Shown: positions 1 to 13,171 of the stretch, piece after piece
How positions within the stretch are numbered: position 1 is the first letter of the stretch
Layout: every line of letters begins with the position of its first letter
Assembly (NCBI RefSeq): GCF_001267405.1
Contig: NZ_CP012369.1
Location: forward strand, 2,460,402 to 2,524,401
Source: Moorella thermoacetica
Lineage (GTDB): Bacteria > Bacillota > DSM-521 > Neomoorellales > Neomoorellaceae
Direction of reading: 5' to 3'
DNA length: 64,000 bases
Notes under the pieces: generated by a model
What the model was told of the DNA's origin: nothing
The model's input: the letters and a program-made list of their open reading frames with translations, nothing else
The model's database searches: none
Position numbers and translations under genes: made by a program

Positions 1-206
1 CTCAAAGGACGGGTTTCCATAATCCTAACTTTATCGCCGATACGACACTCGTTCTTTTCGTCATGGGCCTTGAATTTCCTGGTGTGCCTAATAATTTTAT
101 TTAATAACGGGTGGCGTACCCGGTCTTCTACTGCTACCACAACCGTTTTATCCATTTTATCGCTGACTACACTGCCAACCCGGGTCTTACGATAGTTCCG
201 TTCCAA
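1..206 (-). CDS. rpsQ: 30S ribosomal protein S17 (partial, 3' end cut by window edge)
   Basis: S17 binds the 5' domain of 16S rRNA in the small subunit. The minus strand reads from a TTG start (204-206), with a GGAAGGGGGG Shine-Dalgarno just upstream, into the S17 N-terminal pattern [19 protein letters not shown] and on through the DKVRI segment. It runs off the left edge, so the C-terminus is missing. It follows rpmC in the S10 operon. No in-frame ATG gives a better start. Confidence 0.93.
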   Translation of the reverse strand, partial: MERNYRKTRVGSVVSDKMDKTVVVAVEDRVRHPLLNKIIRHTRKFKAHDEKNECRIGDKVRIMETRPL

Positions 207-237
207 AGAAGCTGCCCCCCTTCCTGGCCGGGCTGGT

Positions 238-441
238 TTAAGCCCGTTGCTGTTTTAATTCCCGTTCCCGCAGGATAGTTTTGGCCCGGGCGATGCTTCG
301 CCGGACTTCTTTGAGCCGCATGGGATTATCCATCTGGTTGGTTGCCAGCTGAAAACGCAGGTTAAAGAGTTCCTGCTTAAGTTCGTTTACCTTCTGCCGG
401 AGTTCCTCGGTGGTCAAATCACGAATTTCTTTAGCCTTCAT
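238..441 (-). CDS. rpmC: 50S ribosomal protein L29
   Basis: L29 is a small two-helix protein near the polypeptide exit tunnel and contributes to the SRP and trigger-factor docking site. The 67-residue product starts [10 protein letters not shown] and carries the family segment [12 protein letters not shown]. The open frame extends 27 codons further upstream, but that part lies inside rplP and looks nothing like L29, so the ATG at 439-441 is chosen. The start overlaps the rplP stop by 11 bases, suggesting translational coupling. Confidence 0.95.
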   Translation of the reverse strand: MKAKEIRDLTTEELRQKVNELKQELFNLRFQLATNQMDNPMRLKEVRRSIARAKTILRERELKQQRA

Positions 442-865
442 TGGCGTCACCACCCAGTCCCGTACGTTTGATGAATTTAGTTTTGATGGGTAGCTTATGG
501 GCCGCCAGGCACATGGCTTCACGGGCTACTTCTTCAGAAACGCCGGCCATTTCAAAGAGTATCCGCCCGGGTTTGACTACTGCCACCCAGTATTCAGGAG
601 CCCCTTTACCGCTACCCATACGGGTTTCTGCCGGTTTGGCGGTGATAGGGGTATCGGGAAAGATCTTGATCCATACCTTGCCACCACGTTTGATATAACG
701 TGTCATGGCAATACGGGAAGCCTCAATCTGGCGACTGGTAATCCAAGCCGGTTCAAGGGCCTGCAAGCCATAATCGCCAAAGGTTACTTCGTTGCCCCGG
801 GTGGCCTTGCCCTGGGTTCCTGGCCGGTGAGGCTTACGATACTTTACTCTTTTGGGCATTAACAT
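431..865 (-). CDS. rplP: 50S ribosomal protein L16
   Basis: L16 binds 23S rRNA near the A-site tRNA elbow and helps organise the peptidyl-transferase region. The 144-residue length and N-terminus [14 protein letters not shown] are typical. The segment [17 protein letters not shown] is the family signature. It overlaps rpsC by one base at 865 and rpmC by 11 bases, as in most bacterial S10 operons. Nothing is unusual. Confidence 0.98.
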   Translation of the reverse strand: MLMPKRVKYRKPHRPGTQGKATRGNEVTFGDYGLQALEPAWITSRQIEASRIAMTRYIKRGGKVWIKIFPDTPITAKPAETRMGSGKGAPEYWVAVVKPGRILFEMAGVSEEVAREAMCLAAHKLPIKTKFIKRTGLGGDANEG

Positions 866-1524
866 TATTTACTGCCCCCTTCCCGAACCCGTGCCCGCTC
901 GGGCAGGACTTCACCTTTATATATCCAAACCTTAACGCCAATTTTACCATAGGTTGTATTGGCCTCGGCAAAGCCGTAGTCAATATCAGCCCGGAGGGTA
1001 TGGAGGGGAACTTTACCCTCACTATACCATTCCGTCCGGGCGATCTCAGCTCCGGCCAGGCGGCCACCGCAGGCAATCTTGATGCCCTGAGCGCCCAGGC
1101 GCATGGCCCGGCCTACGGCCTGTTTCATGGCCCGCCGGAAGGCAATGCGCTTTTCTAATTGGGCAGCGACATTCTCGGCTACCAGCTGGGCATTGAGTTC
1201 CGGTTTTTTGATCTCAGCGATATTTAGATTTACCTGCTTGCCGGTTAACCGTTCCAGGTCTTTGCGGAGAGCTTCAACTTCGGCGCCACCCCGGCCGATA
1301 ACAATCCCCGGTTTTGCAGTATTTACAATTACTTTAATGCGATTGGCCGCCCGTTCAATTTCCACACTGGCAATACCCGCCTGGTAAAGACGCTTTTTAA
1401 TGAACTCGCGAATTTTGAGGTCCTCGTGGAGGAGAGTTTTATATTCTTTGCCAGCGTACCAGCGGGAGTCCCAATCGCGGATTATCCCCAGGCGTAACCC
1501 CTTGGGGTGCACTTTTTGGCCCAC
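865..1524 (-). CDS. rpsC: 30S ribosomal protein S3
   Basis: S3 sits at the mRNA entry pore of the small subunit and contributes to helicase activity. The 219-residue protein starts [13 protein letters not shown]. It has the KH-domain motif [16 protein letters not shown] near the middle and the S3 C-terminal domain [13 protein letters not shown] near the end. It is four bases downstream of rplV and overlaps rplP by one base. Length and order match the standard Firmicutes S10 operon. Confidence 0.98.
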
Positions 1525-1528
1525 GAAA

Positions 1529-1867
1529 TTAGTCCTCCTTTTCCCCGACCACTACGGTTATATGGCTGGTGCGTTTACGCCGGATATTTGCCCGGCCCAT
1601 AGCGCGCGGCTGGTAACGTTTCAGGGTCGGACCTTCATCCACATAGGCGCGGCTGACAACCAGGTTACTGGCGTCCAGGTCGTAGTTATGCTCAGCATTA
1701 GCTACGGCTGATTTCAAAACTTTGGCCACAACCCGGCTTCCCCTTTTGGGAGTCACCATTAAAATAGCTTCCGCTTCCCGTACTCCTTTACCACGGATCA
1801 GGTCAATTACCTGGCGTACCCGCCGCGGGGAGATCCGGATATATCTGGCCACTGCTTTAGCTTCCAT
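1529..1867 (-). CDS. rplV: 50S ribosomal protein L22
   Basis: L22 contacts all domains of 23S rRNA, and its extended loop lines the nascent-peptide tunnel. The 112-residue product has the signature [21 protein letters not shown] at the N-terminus and the tunnel loop [20 protein letters not shown] near the C-terminus. It lies between rpsS and rpsC with short spacers, in the normal order. Confidence 0.97.
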   Translation of the reverse strand: MEAKAVARYIRISPRRVRQVIDLIRGKGVREAEAILMVTPKRGSRVVAKVLKSAVANAEHNYDLDASNLVVSRAYVDEGPTLKRYQPRAMGRANIRRKRTSHITVVVGEKED

Positions 1868-1883
1868 CCAGTTATTTACCCCC

Positions 1884-2168
1884 TTACTTCAGCGCCGTAG
1901 AGCGCTCCGTATGGGCGCCATGCCCCCGGAACACACGGGTGGGAGCAAATTCACCCAGCTTGTGGCCGACCATATCTTCGGTGATATAAATCGGTACGTG
2001 TTTGCGCCCGTCATGGACGGCTATTGTATGGCCCACCATTTCGGGAAAAATCGTCGACCGGCGGGACCAGGTCTTGATAACCCGTTTCTCGCCTTTCTCG
2101 TTCATGTCAATTATCTTTTTCAGGAGCTTTGCATCGCAGTACGGCCCTTTTTTCAGGGACCGGCCCAT
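1884..2168 (-). CDS. rpsS: 30S ribosomal protein S19
   Basis: S19 is in the head of the small subunit and contacts the A-site finger. The 94-residue protein begins [12 protein letters not shown] and includes the family block [20 protein letters not shown] and the GEFAPTR motif. It is 16 bases upstream of rplV and 23 bases downstream of rplB, with its own purine-rich ribosome-binding site (GAAAGGGGG). Confidence 0.98.
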   Translation of the reverse strand: MGRSLKKGPYCDAKLLKKIIDMNEKGEKRVIKTWSRRSTIFPEMVGHTIAVHDGRKHVPIYITEDMVGHKLGEFAPTRVFRGHGAHTERSTALK

Positions 2169-2191
2169 ACCTGGGAACCCCCTTTCACCCC

Positions 2192-3022
2192 TTATTTATT
2201 CCGTGGCTTTACAATTAACTTATCGGATAGCTTCCGCTTCTTGCGGGTCTTGGCACCCATGGCCGGTTTGCCCCAGGGCGTAACCGGATGTTTGCGGCCG
2301 ACAGGAGCCCGGCCTTCACCGCCACCATGGGGGTGGTCAACCGGGTTCATTACCACACCGCGAACCGTCGGCCGGATGCCCAACCAGCGTTTGCGCCCGG
2401 CTTTACCAATGTTAATATTCTCCCAGTCCAGGTTGCCAACTTGCCCCACGGTGGCGCGGCAGCTTTCCTGAACCTTACGAACTTCGCCCGAGGGCAGCCG
2501 AAGCAGGGCATAGCCGCCTTCTTTGGCCATTAACTGGGCCCCGGCGCCGGCCGAACGGGCCATCTGGCCGCCCTTGCCAGGCTTAAGTTCGACATTATGC
2601 ACCATGGTGCCAACGGGTATCTGGCTCAGGGGCAAGGCATTGCCTACCTTAATATCAGCCTCCGGGCCGCTGATTACCTGGTCCCCAACCTGCAGGTTTT
2701 CCGGAGCCAGGATGTAGCGTTTTTCCCCGTCGGCGTAATTGATTAAGGCAATATTGGCCGAGCGGTTGGGATCATATTCTATAGTTGCCACGCGGCCGGG
2801 AATGCCATCTTTATCACGCTTGAAGTCAATCACGCGATAAAGACGCTTATGACCCCCGCCCCGGTGACGCACGGTCAGGCGGCCCTGGTTATTCCGCCCC
2901 CCTGTCTTCTTCAAGGGCTCAACCAGGGGTTTATAAGGTTCTGTTGCAGTGATCTCGGCAAAGGTGGAAACCGTCATCTGCCGCCTGCCAGGGGAAGTAG
3001 GTTTAAACTTCTTAATTGCCAT
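2192..3022 (-). CDS. rplB: 50S ribosomal protein L2
   Basis: L2 is essential for subunit joining and the peptidyl-transferase centre. The 276-residue protein starts [14 protein letters not shown]. It has the OB-fold and SH3-like domains, and the C-terminal motif [15 protein letters not shown] contains the conserved histidine region (about residues 225-240). It lies between rplW and rpsS in the standard order. Confidence 0.98.
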   Translation of the reverse strand: MAIKKFKPTSPGRRQMTVSTFAEITATEPYKPLVEPLKKTGGRNNQGRLTVRHRGGGHKRLYRVIDFKRDKDGIPGRVATIEYDPNRSANIALINYADGEKRYILAPENLQVGDQVISGPEADIKVGNALPLSQIPVGTMVHNVELKPGKGGQMARSAGAGAQLMAKEGGYALLRLPSGEVRKVQESCRATVGQVGNLDWENINIGKAGRKRWLGIRPTVRGVVMNPVDHPHGGGEGRAPVGRKHPVTPWGKPAMGAKTRKKRKLSDKLIVKPRNK

Positions 3023-3042
3023 CCCTGTTCTCTCCTTTTAGG

Positions 3043-3333
3043 CTACTCCAGCCCTTCGAAGACCTGGATCTTATCACCCGGTCTCAAGGTAACAATGGCT
3101 TTTTTCCGGTCAGACTGGCGGCCCTGGAAACGGCCGACCCGGCGCAACTTACCTCTTTCCATCAGGGTATTGACCTTTAAAACCTTCACGTTGAAGAGTT
3201 TTTCAATGGCATGCTTGATTTCGATCTTATTGGCACCAGGATCGACCAGAAAGGTGTATTTGTTATCGGCCATTAAGCCGGTAGATTTCTCCGTTACCAG
3301 GGGCCGGATAATAATTTCTTCAGGAGTCCGCAT
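3043..3333 (-). CDS. rplW: 50S ribosomal protein L23
   Basis: L23 is at the exit of the peptide tunnel, where trigger factor and SRP dock. The 96-residue protein has the N-terminal [15 protein letters not shown] and the [18 protein letters not shown] motif. Its start overlaps the stop region of rplD at 3333, consistent with coupled translation. Confidence 0.97.
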
Positions 3334-3956
3334 CAGGCCAGCACCTCCTGTACCCTGGCCACCGCGTCTTTAGTAATGACCAGTTTATCATGGGCGAGCA
3401 GGTCGTAAACGTTTATGCCGTCGGAGGTTAAAAACCTGACTCCAGGGAGGTTGCGAGCTGACAATTCAACGTTGGGCTCCCTGGTGGCCGTGACTACCAG
3501 GGCTTTATTTTCCGCGTTCAGGTTCTTTAAGATATGAGCCATATCCTTGGTCCGGGGTTTTTCCATTTTAAGTTCGTCCAGAACTATGATATTACCGTCA
3601 CGTACTTTGCTGGCCAAGGCTGAACGCAGGGCCAGGCGTCGTACTTTCTTGGGCAACCTATAGCCATAATCCCGGGGCTGAGGCCCAAAAATAACCGCTC
3701 CGCCCCGCCACAGGGGTGAACGGATGCTGCCGGCGCGAGCCCGGCCGGTTCCTTTCTGCCGCCAGGGTTTGCGGCCGCCACCGCTGACATCGGCCCAGCC
3801 GCGGGTCGCTGCCGTGCCCCGCCGCCTGCTGGCTAGTTGCATAACCACCGCATCGTGAAGGACGGCTTCATTGACCTCGCCACCAAAGACGCTGTCGTCA
3901 AGATCGACTTCGCCCACCTGCTGGCCCTGGATATTATATAAGGCAACTCTGGGCAT
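3333..3956 (-). CDS. rplD: 50S ribosomal protein L4
   Basis: L4 is a tunnel-constriction protein of the large subunit. In some bacteria it also represses its own S10 operon; I see no E. coli-type S10 leader here. The 207-residue product carries the long internal loop [32 protein letters not shown] (residues about 43-74), which reaches into the tunnel and is typical of L4. It follows rplC by six bases. Confidence 0.97.
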
Positions 3957-3962
3957 CCCCTA

Positions 3963-4592
3963 TTAGCCCCCCTTTACAGAATTCTTGATAACCAGCAGCC
4001 CATGCCTGGGACCTGGTACAGAGCCCTTGATTAAAAGCAGGTTCCGCTCAGGATCGTTTCTAACGACCTCGAGTCCTTGTACAGTCACCCTAACCGCACC
4101 CAGGTGACCGGGCAACCGGCGTCCTTTGAAAACTCGGGCCGGTCCTTTAGCTGCCAGGGAGCCGGGCCGGCGATGATACTTGGACCCGTGCTCCATGGGA
4201 CCGCGGTGAAAGCCATGACGCTTGATACCCCCGGCAAACCCCTTGCCCTTGGAGATGCCTGTCACGTCAACCTTCTCACCGGGGCTAAAAACGTCCGCTT
4301 TAATCTCCTGGCCTACCTGGTATTCCCCCGAGTTTTCCAGGCGAAATTCGCGGATATAGCGAAAGGGGGTCACCCCTGCTTTGTTAAAGTAACCCAGGAG
4401 GGGCTTGTTGACCTTTCTTTCCTTGACCGGCTCGAAACCGACCTGAACAGCGTCGTAGCCATCGGTAGAAGTTTCCTTTTTACGAATTACGACACAGGGG
4501 CCTGCCTGGATAACGGTTACCGGGATAGCCCGCCCCGTCTCATCGAATACCTGGGTCATACCGATTTTTTTCCCTAAAATACCCTTGCGCAC
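3963..4592 (-). CDS. rplC: 50S ribosomal protein L3
   Basis: L3 nucleates large-subunit assembly, and its central loop reaches the peptidyl-transferase centre. The 209-residue protein starts [14 protein letters not shown] and has the conserved segment [20 protein letters not shown] (about residues 119-138). It is the second gene of the S10 operon after rpsJ, 13 bases downstream. Confidence 0.98.
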   Translation of the reverse strand: MRKGILGKKIGMTQVFDETGRAIPVTVIQAGPCVVIRKKETSTDGYDAVQVGFEPVKERKVNKPLLGYFNKAGVTPFRYIREFRLENSGEYQVGQEIKADVFSPGEKVDVTGISKGKGFAGGIKRHGFHRGPMEHGSKYHRRPGSLAAKGPARVFKGRRLPGHLGAVRVTVQGLEVVRNDPERNLLLIKGSVPGPRHGLLVIKNSVKGG

Positions 4593-4605
4593 CTGATCTT
4601 ACCCC

Positions 4606-4914
4606 CTAGAGCTTGATCTCAATGTCGACCCCGGCCGGGAGATCCAGGCGCATCAAAGCATCCACCGTTTTCGGCGTCGGCTCGAGAATATCGATTAACC
4701 GCTTATGGGTCCGCATCTCAAACTGCTCCCGGGAATCCTTATTGACATGGGGTGAACGAAGAATTGTAAAAATGTTCTTCTCCGTCGGCAAAGGAATAGG
4801 ACCTGAGACAACCGCACCCGTCCGCCTGGCGGTGTCGACGATTTTTTGCGAGGATTGATCTAGCACCCGGTGATCAAAGGCCTTTAAGCGAATACGTATC
4901 TTCTGCCTCGCCAT
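4606..4914 (-). CDS. rpsJ: 30S ribosomal protein S10
   Basis: S10 is a small-subunit head protein, also known as NusE, the NusB partner in antitermination. The 102-residue product has the signature [20 protein letters not shown] and ends in VDIEIKL. It starts the S10 operon but lies only 65 bases downstream of tuf with no obvious promoter, so it is probably cotranscribed. A perfect hairpin stands in that gap (separate entry). The ribosome-binding site is GGAGGG. Confidence 0.98.
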   Translation of the reverse strand: MARQKIRIRLKAFDHRVLDQSSQKIVDTARRTGAVVSGPIPLPTEKNIFTILRSPHVNKDSREQFEMRTHKRLIDILEPTPKTVDALMRLDLPAGVDIEIKL

Positions 4915-4940
4915 GCGTTAATTACCCTCCTTCATGGCAC

Positions 4941-4965
4941 GGGATCAGGCGTAACGCCTGATCCC
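4941..4965 (-). other. Perfect hairpin between tuf and rpsJ
   Basis: An 11-bp perfect inverted repeat (GGGATCAGGCG against CGCCTGATCCC) with a three-base loop lies between the tuf stop and the rpsJ ribosome-binding site. No U-run follows on the minus strand, so it is not a simple intrinsic terminator. A role in mRNA processing, stability or protein binding is inference. Confidence 0.6.
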
Positions 4966-4979
4966 TTACCGCTCCTTAA

Positions 4980-6182
4980 TTATTCGATAATCCCGGTAAC
5001 AACGCCGGCGCCGACAGTACGACCACCTTCGCGGATAGCGAAACGCAGGCCTTCTTCAATAGCAATGGGGGTAATGAGCTCAATGGTCATACGGATGTTA
5101 TCGCCCGGCATGACCATCTCTACACCTTCGGGGAGGTTTACCACGCCGGTAACGTCGGTAGTCCGGAAATAGAACTGGGGCCGGTAGCCATTAAAGAAGG
5201 GAGTATGCCGGCCACCTTCCTCTTTGGTCAGGACGTAAACCTCGGCATTGAATTTGGTATGGGGTTTAATGCTGCCCGGTTTGGCCAGGACCATACCGCG
5301 CTCGACCTCTTTGCGGTCGACACCACGGAGGAGGGTGCCGATATTGTCACCAGCAACGGCTTCGTCGAGGATCTTGCGGAACATCTCCACACCGGTGACT
5401 ACCGTCTTGCGGATCTCGTCGCGCAGGCCGATAATCTCGACTTCATCCCCGACTTTGACCTTGCCCCTCTCCACCCTGCCGGTGGTCACGGTACCGCGGC
5501 CGGTAATGGTGAAGACGTCTTCAATGGGCATCAGGAAAGGTTTGTCGGTGTCACGCTCGGGTGTAGGAATATAGCTGTCTACGGCATCCATCAGCTCCCA
5601 CACCTTGCCGCACCATTCGCATTCCCGTTTGCCGCAACCGCATTCCATGGCTTTCAGGGCGCTGCCGGTGACAATAGGAATCTCATCGCCCGGGAATTCA
5701 TATTCAGTTAAAAGCTCCCGGACTTCCATCTCCACGAGTTCCAGGAGTTCGGGATCGTCTACCTGGTCAACTTTATTCAGGAAAACAACGATGTAAGGAA
5801 CGCCTACCTGGCGGGCCAGAAGGATGTGTTCACGGGTCTGGGGCATGGGACCGTCGGCCGCTGATACTACCAGGATGGCACCGTCCATCTGTGCCGCACC
5901 GGTAATCATGTTCTTGACGTAGTCGGCGTGACCCGGGCAGTCAACATGGGCATAGTGCCTTTTCTCGGTTTCGTACTCTACGTGGGCCGTGGCGATGGTA
6001 ATTCCACGTTCTCTCTCTTCCGGCGCCTTATCAATCTGATCGTAGGCCGTAGGTACAGCGCCGCCGGCCTTGGCCAGGCAGAAGGTAATGGCTGCCGTCA
6101 GGGTCGTCTTGCCATGGTCAACGTGCCCGATGGTACCAACGTTGACATGGGGTTTCGTGCGTTCATATTTTTGTTTGGCCAT
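4980..6182 (-). CDS. tuf: Elongation factor Tu
   Basis: EF-Tu delivers aminoacyl-tRNA to the ribosomal A site at the cost of GTP. The 400-residue protein has the P-loop GHVDHGKT (19-26), DCPGH (81-85) and NKVD (136-139), followed by the two beta-barrel domains. It carries an insertion in the G domain with four cysteines (181, 183, 188, 191; [11 protein letters not shown]) that E. coli EF-Tu lacks. From memory, similar insertions occur in other thermophilic clostridia. It lies between fusA and rpsJ. Confidence 0.98.
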   Translation of the reverse strand: MAKQKYERTKPHVNVGTIGHVDHGKTTLTAAITFCLAKAGGAVPTAYDQIDKAPEERERGITIATAHVEYETEKRHYAHVDCPGHADYVKNMITGAAQMDGAILVVSAADGPMPQTREHILLARQVGVPYIVVFLNKVDQVDDPELLELVEMEVRELLTEYEFPGDEIPIVTGSALKAMECGCGKRECEWCGKVWELMDAVDSYIPTPERDTDKPFLMPIEDVFTITGRGTVTTGRVERGKVKVGDEVEIIGLRDEIRKTVVTGVEMFRKILDEAVAGDNIGTLLRGVDRKEVERGMVLAKPGSIKPHTKFNAEVYVLTKEEGGRHTPFFNGYRPQFYFRTTDVTGVVNLPEGVEMVMPGDNIRMTIELITPIAIEEGLRFAIREGGRTVGAGVVTGIIE

Positions 6183-6301
6183 AGTCTTTTAGCCTCCTTA
6201 AAATATAGCTCTTTTAGCTCTATAATTTGGGCTATGTTTCCAGGGGAGGGTATCTTCCTCCCCAACTCAAAACTAAATCGTCAGTAAGGTGACTACCTTC
6301 C

Positions 6302-8380
6302 TTAGGCACCCTGGCGCTTGCTGATAATCTCCTCAGCAATATTTTTGGGGACCTCTTCGTAGTGGTCAAATTGCATGACGTAGGTACCCCGACCCTGGGT
6401 GCGTGAACGCAGGTCAGTGGCATACCCGAACATCTCCGCCAGAGGTACGTGGGCGCGGATAACCTGGGCACCGGCCCGGGGTTCCATACCCTCGACCCGG
6501 CCCCGGCGCGAGTTCAGGTCGCCGATTACGTCACCCATATACTCATCGGGAACAACAACTTCAACCCTCATAACCGGTTCCAGCAGAACAGGCTGGGCCT
6601 TTTTGGCGGCATCCTTAAAGGCCAGGGAACCGGCAATCTTGAAGGCCATTTCCGACGAATCCACTTCATGGTAGGATCCGTCAACCAGGGTCGCCCGAAC
6701 GTCTACCACCGGGTAACCGGCCAGGACGCCGTTGGCCATAGCCTCCTGGATGCCGGCATCCACTGCCGGGATATATTCCTTGGGAATGACTCCGCCGACA
6801 ATTTTGTTGACAAACTCATAACCCTTGCCGGGTTCCTGCGGTTCTATCTCGATGATTACATGGCCGTACTGGCCGTGACCACCGGTCTGGCGAATAAATT
6901 TACCCTCGGCTTTAACAGGCCGGCGAATAGTCTCTTTATAAGCTACCTGGGGCCGGCCAACCTTGGCTCCGACTTTGAACTCCCGCAGGAGACGATCCAC
7001 GATAATCTCCAGATGTAGTTCGCCCATACCTGAAATAATGGTTTGTCCCGTCTCCTGGTCAGTGTACATTCTAAAGGTCAGGTCCTCTTCGGCCAGCTTT
7101 TGCAGCGCGATGCTCATTTTTTCCTGGTCAGCCTTGATTTTCGGTTCAATGGCCACCGAAATAACCGGCTCCGGAAATTCCATTGCTTCCAGGACAATAG
7201 GATGTTGCTCATCGCACAGGGTATCCCCGGTGGTGGTTTCTTTAAGCCCCACGGCCGCCGCGATATCGCCGGCATAGGCCTCATCTATCTCTTCCCGGTG
7301 ATTGGCGTGCATGCGTAAAATCCGGCCGATGCGTTCCCGGCGTCCCTTGGTCGAGTTGTAAACATAAGAGCCGGATTTCAGGGTGCCGGAATAAACCCTG
7401 AAGAAGGTTAGTTTGCCTACATAAGGATCGGCCATGATTTTAAAGGCCAAAGCCGCAAAAGGTTCGTTATCGCTGGAATGGCGTTCGTCTTCATCGCCGG
7501 TTTCCGGATCCACGCCTTGAATAGCCGGGACGTCAGTCGGTGCCGGCAGAAAATCAACTATGGCGTCCAGCAGGGGCTGAACTCCTTTGTTTTTAAAGGA
7601 AGATCCGCAGAGTACCGGCACCATTTTCACAGCAATGGTCGCTTTACGAATACCGGCTTTAATCTCCTCCGGCGTCAATTCCTCGCCTTCCAGGTATTTG
7701 ATCATTAGCTCCTCATCGCTTTCGGCTACAGCCTCCAGCAGTTTTTCCCGGTACTCCTGCACCAGGTCTTCCATCTCGGCAGGGATTGGTTCCTCATCCA
7801 GGGTGGTTCCTAATTCATCGGTATAATAAATGGCCTTCATGTTAATCAGGTCCACCATACCCTGGAAGCTATCCTCCGCGCCGATAGGCAACTGGATAGG
7901 CACCGGGTTGGCTCCCAGGCGTTCGGCAATCATCCGCACGCCCCGGAAGAAATCGGCCCCGACGCGATCCATCTTGTTGATGTAGGCAATTCTAGGTACA
8001 CCATATTTATCGGCCTGGCGCCAGACGGTTTCCGACTGGGGTTCTACCCCACCTACGGAACAAAAGACAGCCACAGCACCATCCAGGACCCGCAGGGAAC
8101 GTTCTACCTCAACGGTAAAATCCACGTGGCCTGGCGTGTCGATAATGTTAATGCGATGATTCCGCCAGAAACAGGTGGTTGCCGCTGAAGTAATGGTAAT
8201 TCCCCGTTCCTGTTCTTGAATCATCCAGTCCATGGTAGCATTACCATCATGGACTTCTCCCATACGGTGTTCCCGGCCAGTGTAAAAAAGTATTCGTTCG
8301 GTGGTAGTAGTTTTACCGGCATCAATATGGGCCATAATGCCGATATTTCTGGTTTTTTCTAGTGGGTATTCTCGAGCCAT
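6302..8380 (-). CDS. fusA: Elongation factor G
   Basis: EF-G is the GTPase that drives translocation and, with RRF, ribosome recycling. From the ATG at 8378-8380 (ribosome-binding site AAGGGATG) the protein is 692 residues, beginning [14 protein letters not shown]. It has the P-loop [18 protein letters not shown] and NKMDR, then domains II-V. The frame is open 12 codons further upstream, but that segment lacks a ribosome-binding site and family similarity. Downstream of rpsG in the str operon. Confidence 0.97.
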   Translation of the reverse strand: MAREYPLEKTRNIGIMAHIDAGKTTTTERILFYTGREHRMGEVHDGNATMDWMIQEQERGITITSAATTCFWRNHRINIIDTPGHVDFTVEVERSLRVLDGAVAVFCSVGGVEPQSETVWRQADKYGVPRIAYINKMDRVGADFFRGVRMIAERLGANPVPIQLPIGAEDSFQGMVDLINMKAIYYTDELGTTLDEEPIPAEMEDLVQEYREKLLEAVAESDEELMIKYLEGEELTPEEIKAGIRKATIAVKMVPVLCGSSFKNKGVQPLLDAIVDFLPAPTDVPAIQGVDPETGDEDERHSSDNEPFAALAFKIMADPYVGKLTFFRVYSGTLKSGSYVYNSTKGRRERIGRILRMHANHREEIDEAYAGDIAAAVGLKETTTGDTLCDEQHPIVLEAMEFPEPVISVAIEPKIKADQEKMSIALQKLAEEDLTFRMYTDQETGQTIISGMGELHLEIIVDRLLREFKVGAKVGRPQVAYKETIRRPVKAEGKFIRQTGGHGQYGHVIIEIEPQEPGKGYEFVNKIVGGVIPKEYIPAVDAGIQEAMANGVLAGYPVVDVRATLVDGSYHEVDSSEMAFKIAGSLAFKDAAKKAQPVLLEPVMRVEVVVPDEYMGDVIGDLNSRRGRVEGMEPRAGAQVIRAHVPLAEMFGYATDLRSRTQGRGTYVMQFDHYEEVPKNIAEEIISKRQGA

Positions 8381-8414
8381 ATTTTCATCCCTTCTGTTAA
8401 TCAGGTTGCAGGAC

Positions 8415-8479
8415 ACCGGTGGTCACCGTGCGGCGAGCCCCCGGTCCCCGGGCCCCTGACCCCCACGCCTACCACCGGT
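8415..8479 (-). other. GC-rich intercistronic stem between rpsG and fusA
   Basis: A 9-bp perfect inverted repeat (ACCGGTGGT at 8415-8423 and ACCACCGGT at 8471-8479) closes a very G/C-rich interval with further internal complementarity (GGCG with CGCC, GGTC with GACC). One arm overlaps the last codons of rpsG. In E. coli, S7 regulates the str operon through an intercistronic site, but that site is between rpsL and rpsG. Any regulatory role here is inference. Confidence 0.5.
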
Positions 8480-8939
8480 AATGAGCGAAGGCTTTATTGG
8501 CTTCTGCCATCTTGTGGGTATCTTCCCGTTTCTTCACTGCCCCGCCAGTATTATTGGCAGCATCAATTAACTCGGCAGCCAGCTTTTCCTGCATACTCTT
8601 GCCGCTCCTGGCCCGCGCATAATTGACCAGCCAGCGGATTCCCAGAGTCTGCCGCCGTTCCGGCCGTACCTCAACTGGTACCTGATAGTTGGCGCCACCA
8701 ACCCGTCGAGCCTTGACTTCCAGGACCGGCATAACGTTTTTTAAGGCTTGTTCAAAAACTTCCACCGGGTCCTTACCGGTTTTGTTTTTGATTATTTCAA
8801 AGGCGTCATAACAAATCCGCTGGGCAAGAGACTTTTTACCATCAAGCATTACCTGGTTTATCAATTTGGTAACCTTGGTATTCCCGTAGAGCGGGTCCGC
8901 CAGCACGGCCCGTCGGGGAACTCTGCCTCGCCGTGGCAA
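8469..8939 (-). CDS. rpsG: 30S ribosomal protein S7
   Basis: S7 initiates assembly of the small-subunit head and lines the E site. The 156-residue protein has [19 protein letters not shown] at its start and the motif [19 protein letters not shown] (about 82-100). It ends HYRW, as usual. It follows rpsL by 19 bases. In other bacteria S7 autoregulates the str operon. Confidence 0.98.
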   Translation of the reverse strand: MPRRGRVPRRAVLADPLYGNTKVTKLINQVMLDGKKSLAQRICYDAFEIIKNKTGKDPVEVFEQALKNVMPVLEVKARRVGGANYQVPVEVRPERRQTLGIRWLVNYARARSGKSMQEKLAAELIDAANNTGGAVKKREDTHKMAEANKAFAHYRW

Positions 8940-8958
8940 TCTTATCCCCCCTTACCTG

Positions 8959-9333
8959 CTACTTCTTGGGCCGTTTGGCCCCGTATTTGGAGCGACCCTG
9001 GTTGCGATTCTGCACTCCGGCGGCATCCAGGGTACCCCGTACAATATGGTATCTGACACCCGGAAGGTCCTTTACCCGGCCACCCCTTACCAGAACCACC
9101 GAGTGTTCCTGCAGGTTATGCCCAATGCCGGGGATGTAGGCGGTAACTTCAATGCCATTGGTCAAGCGGACCCGGGCGACTTTACGCAGGGCAGAATTCG
9201 GTTTCTTCGGTGTAGTTGTATAAACGCGGGTGCAGACGCCCCGTTTTTGGGGTGATTCTTTTAAAGCCGGGGCCGTTGACTTGCGCACGACCTTTTCCCT
9301 TGCCTGCCGCACCAGTTGCTGGATAGTCGGCAT
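8959..9333 (-). CDS. rpsL: 30S ribosomal protein S12
   Basis: S12 is at the decoding centre and controls fidelity; it is the streptomycin-resistance locus. The 124-residue protein has the block [19 protein letters not shown] (wild-type lysine pattern at the streptomycin position) and [29 protein letters not shown]. The wild-type motif implies no classical S12 streptomycin-resistance substitution here. Order L7Ae-rpsL-rpsG is typical of Firmicutes. Confidence 0.98.
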   Translation of the reverse strand: MPTIQQLVRQAREKVVRKSTAPALKESPQKRGVCTRVYTTTPKKPNSALRKVARVRLTNGIEVTAYIPGIGHNLQEHSVVLVRGGRVKDLPGVRYHIVRGTLDAAGVQNRNQGRSKYGAKRPKK

Positions 9334-9360
9334 CCTCTCCTCTCCACCTCCTTCCCCGGT

Positions 9361-9612
9361 TTATTCTTCAAGGATAGCGGCTGAGGCCGAGCCAACCTCA
9401 ATGCTGCAGGCCCGCCCCAGCTCTTTCATTGAATCCACTTCGATTACTTCAATACCACGTTCACGGCAGAGCTGCCAGAGGGGCTCTGTTACATGGCTTT
9501 CGGCGTCCCGGGCTATGAAAACTACCCTGGCCTTCCCCTGGCTGACAGCCTTGGTTACCTGTTTGGTACCCACGGCCCTTTTCTTGGCCGTCCGTAAACG
9601 TTCATAGGGCAT
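9361..9612 (-). CDS. L7Ae/L30e-family ribosomal protein (YbxF type)
   Basis: This is an 83-residue kink-turn RNA-binding protein of the L7Ae/L30e/S12e/Gadd45 family. In Bacillus the equivalent gene (ybxF, also called rplGB) lies in the same place between rpoC and rpsL. The segment VTKAVSQGKARVVFIARDAE matches the family core. YbxF and YlxQ bind k-turns in vitro. A stable ribosomal role is not certain. Confidence 0.9.
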   Translation of the reverse strand: MPYERLRTAKKRAVGTKQVTKAVSQGKARVVFIARDAESHVTEPLWQLCRERGIEVIEVDSMKELGRACSIEVGSASAAILEE

Positions 9613-9650
9613 AAATCAACCCCCCCGGGCAGTCACACTAATAGATATTA

Positions 9651-13145
<3,495 letters not shown>

Positions 13146-13171
13146 TGGACCAGCCCCCTTAAAGACCAGGA

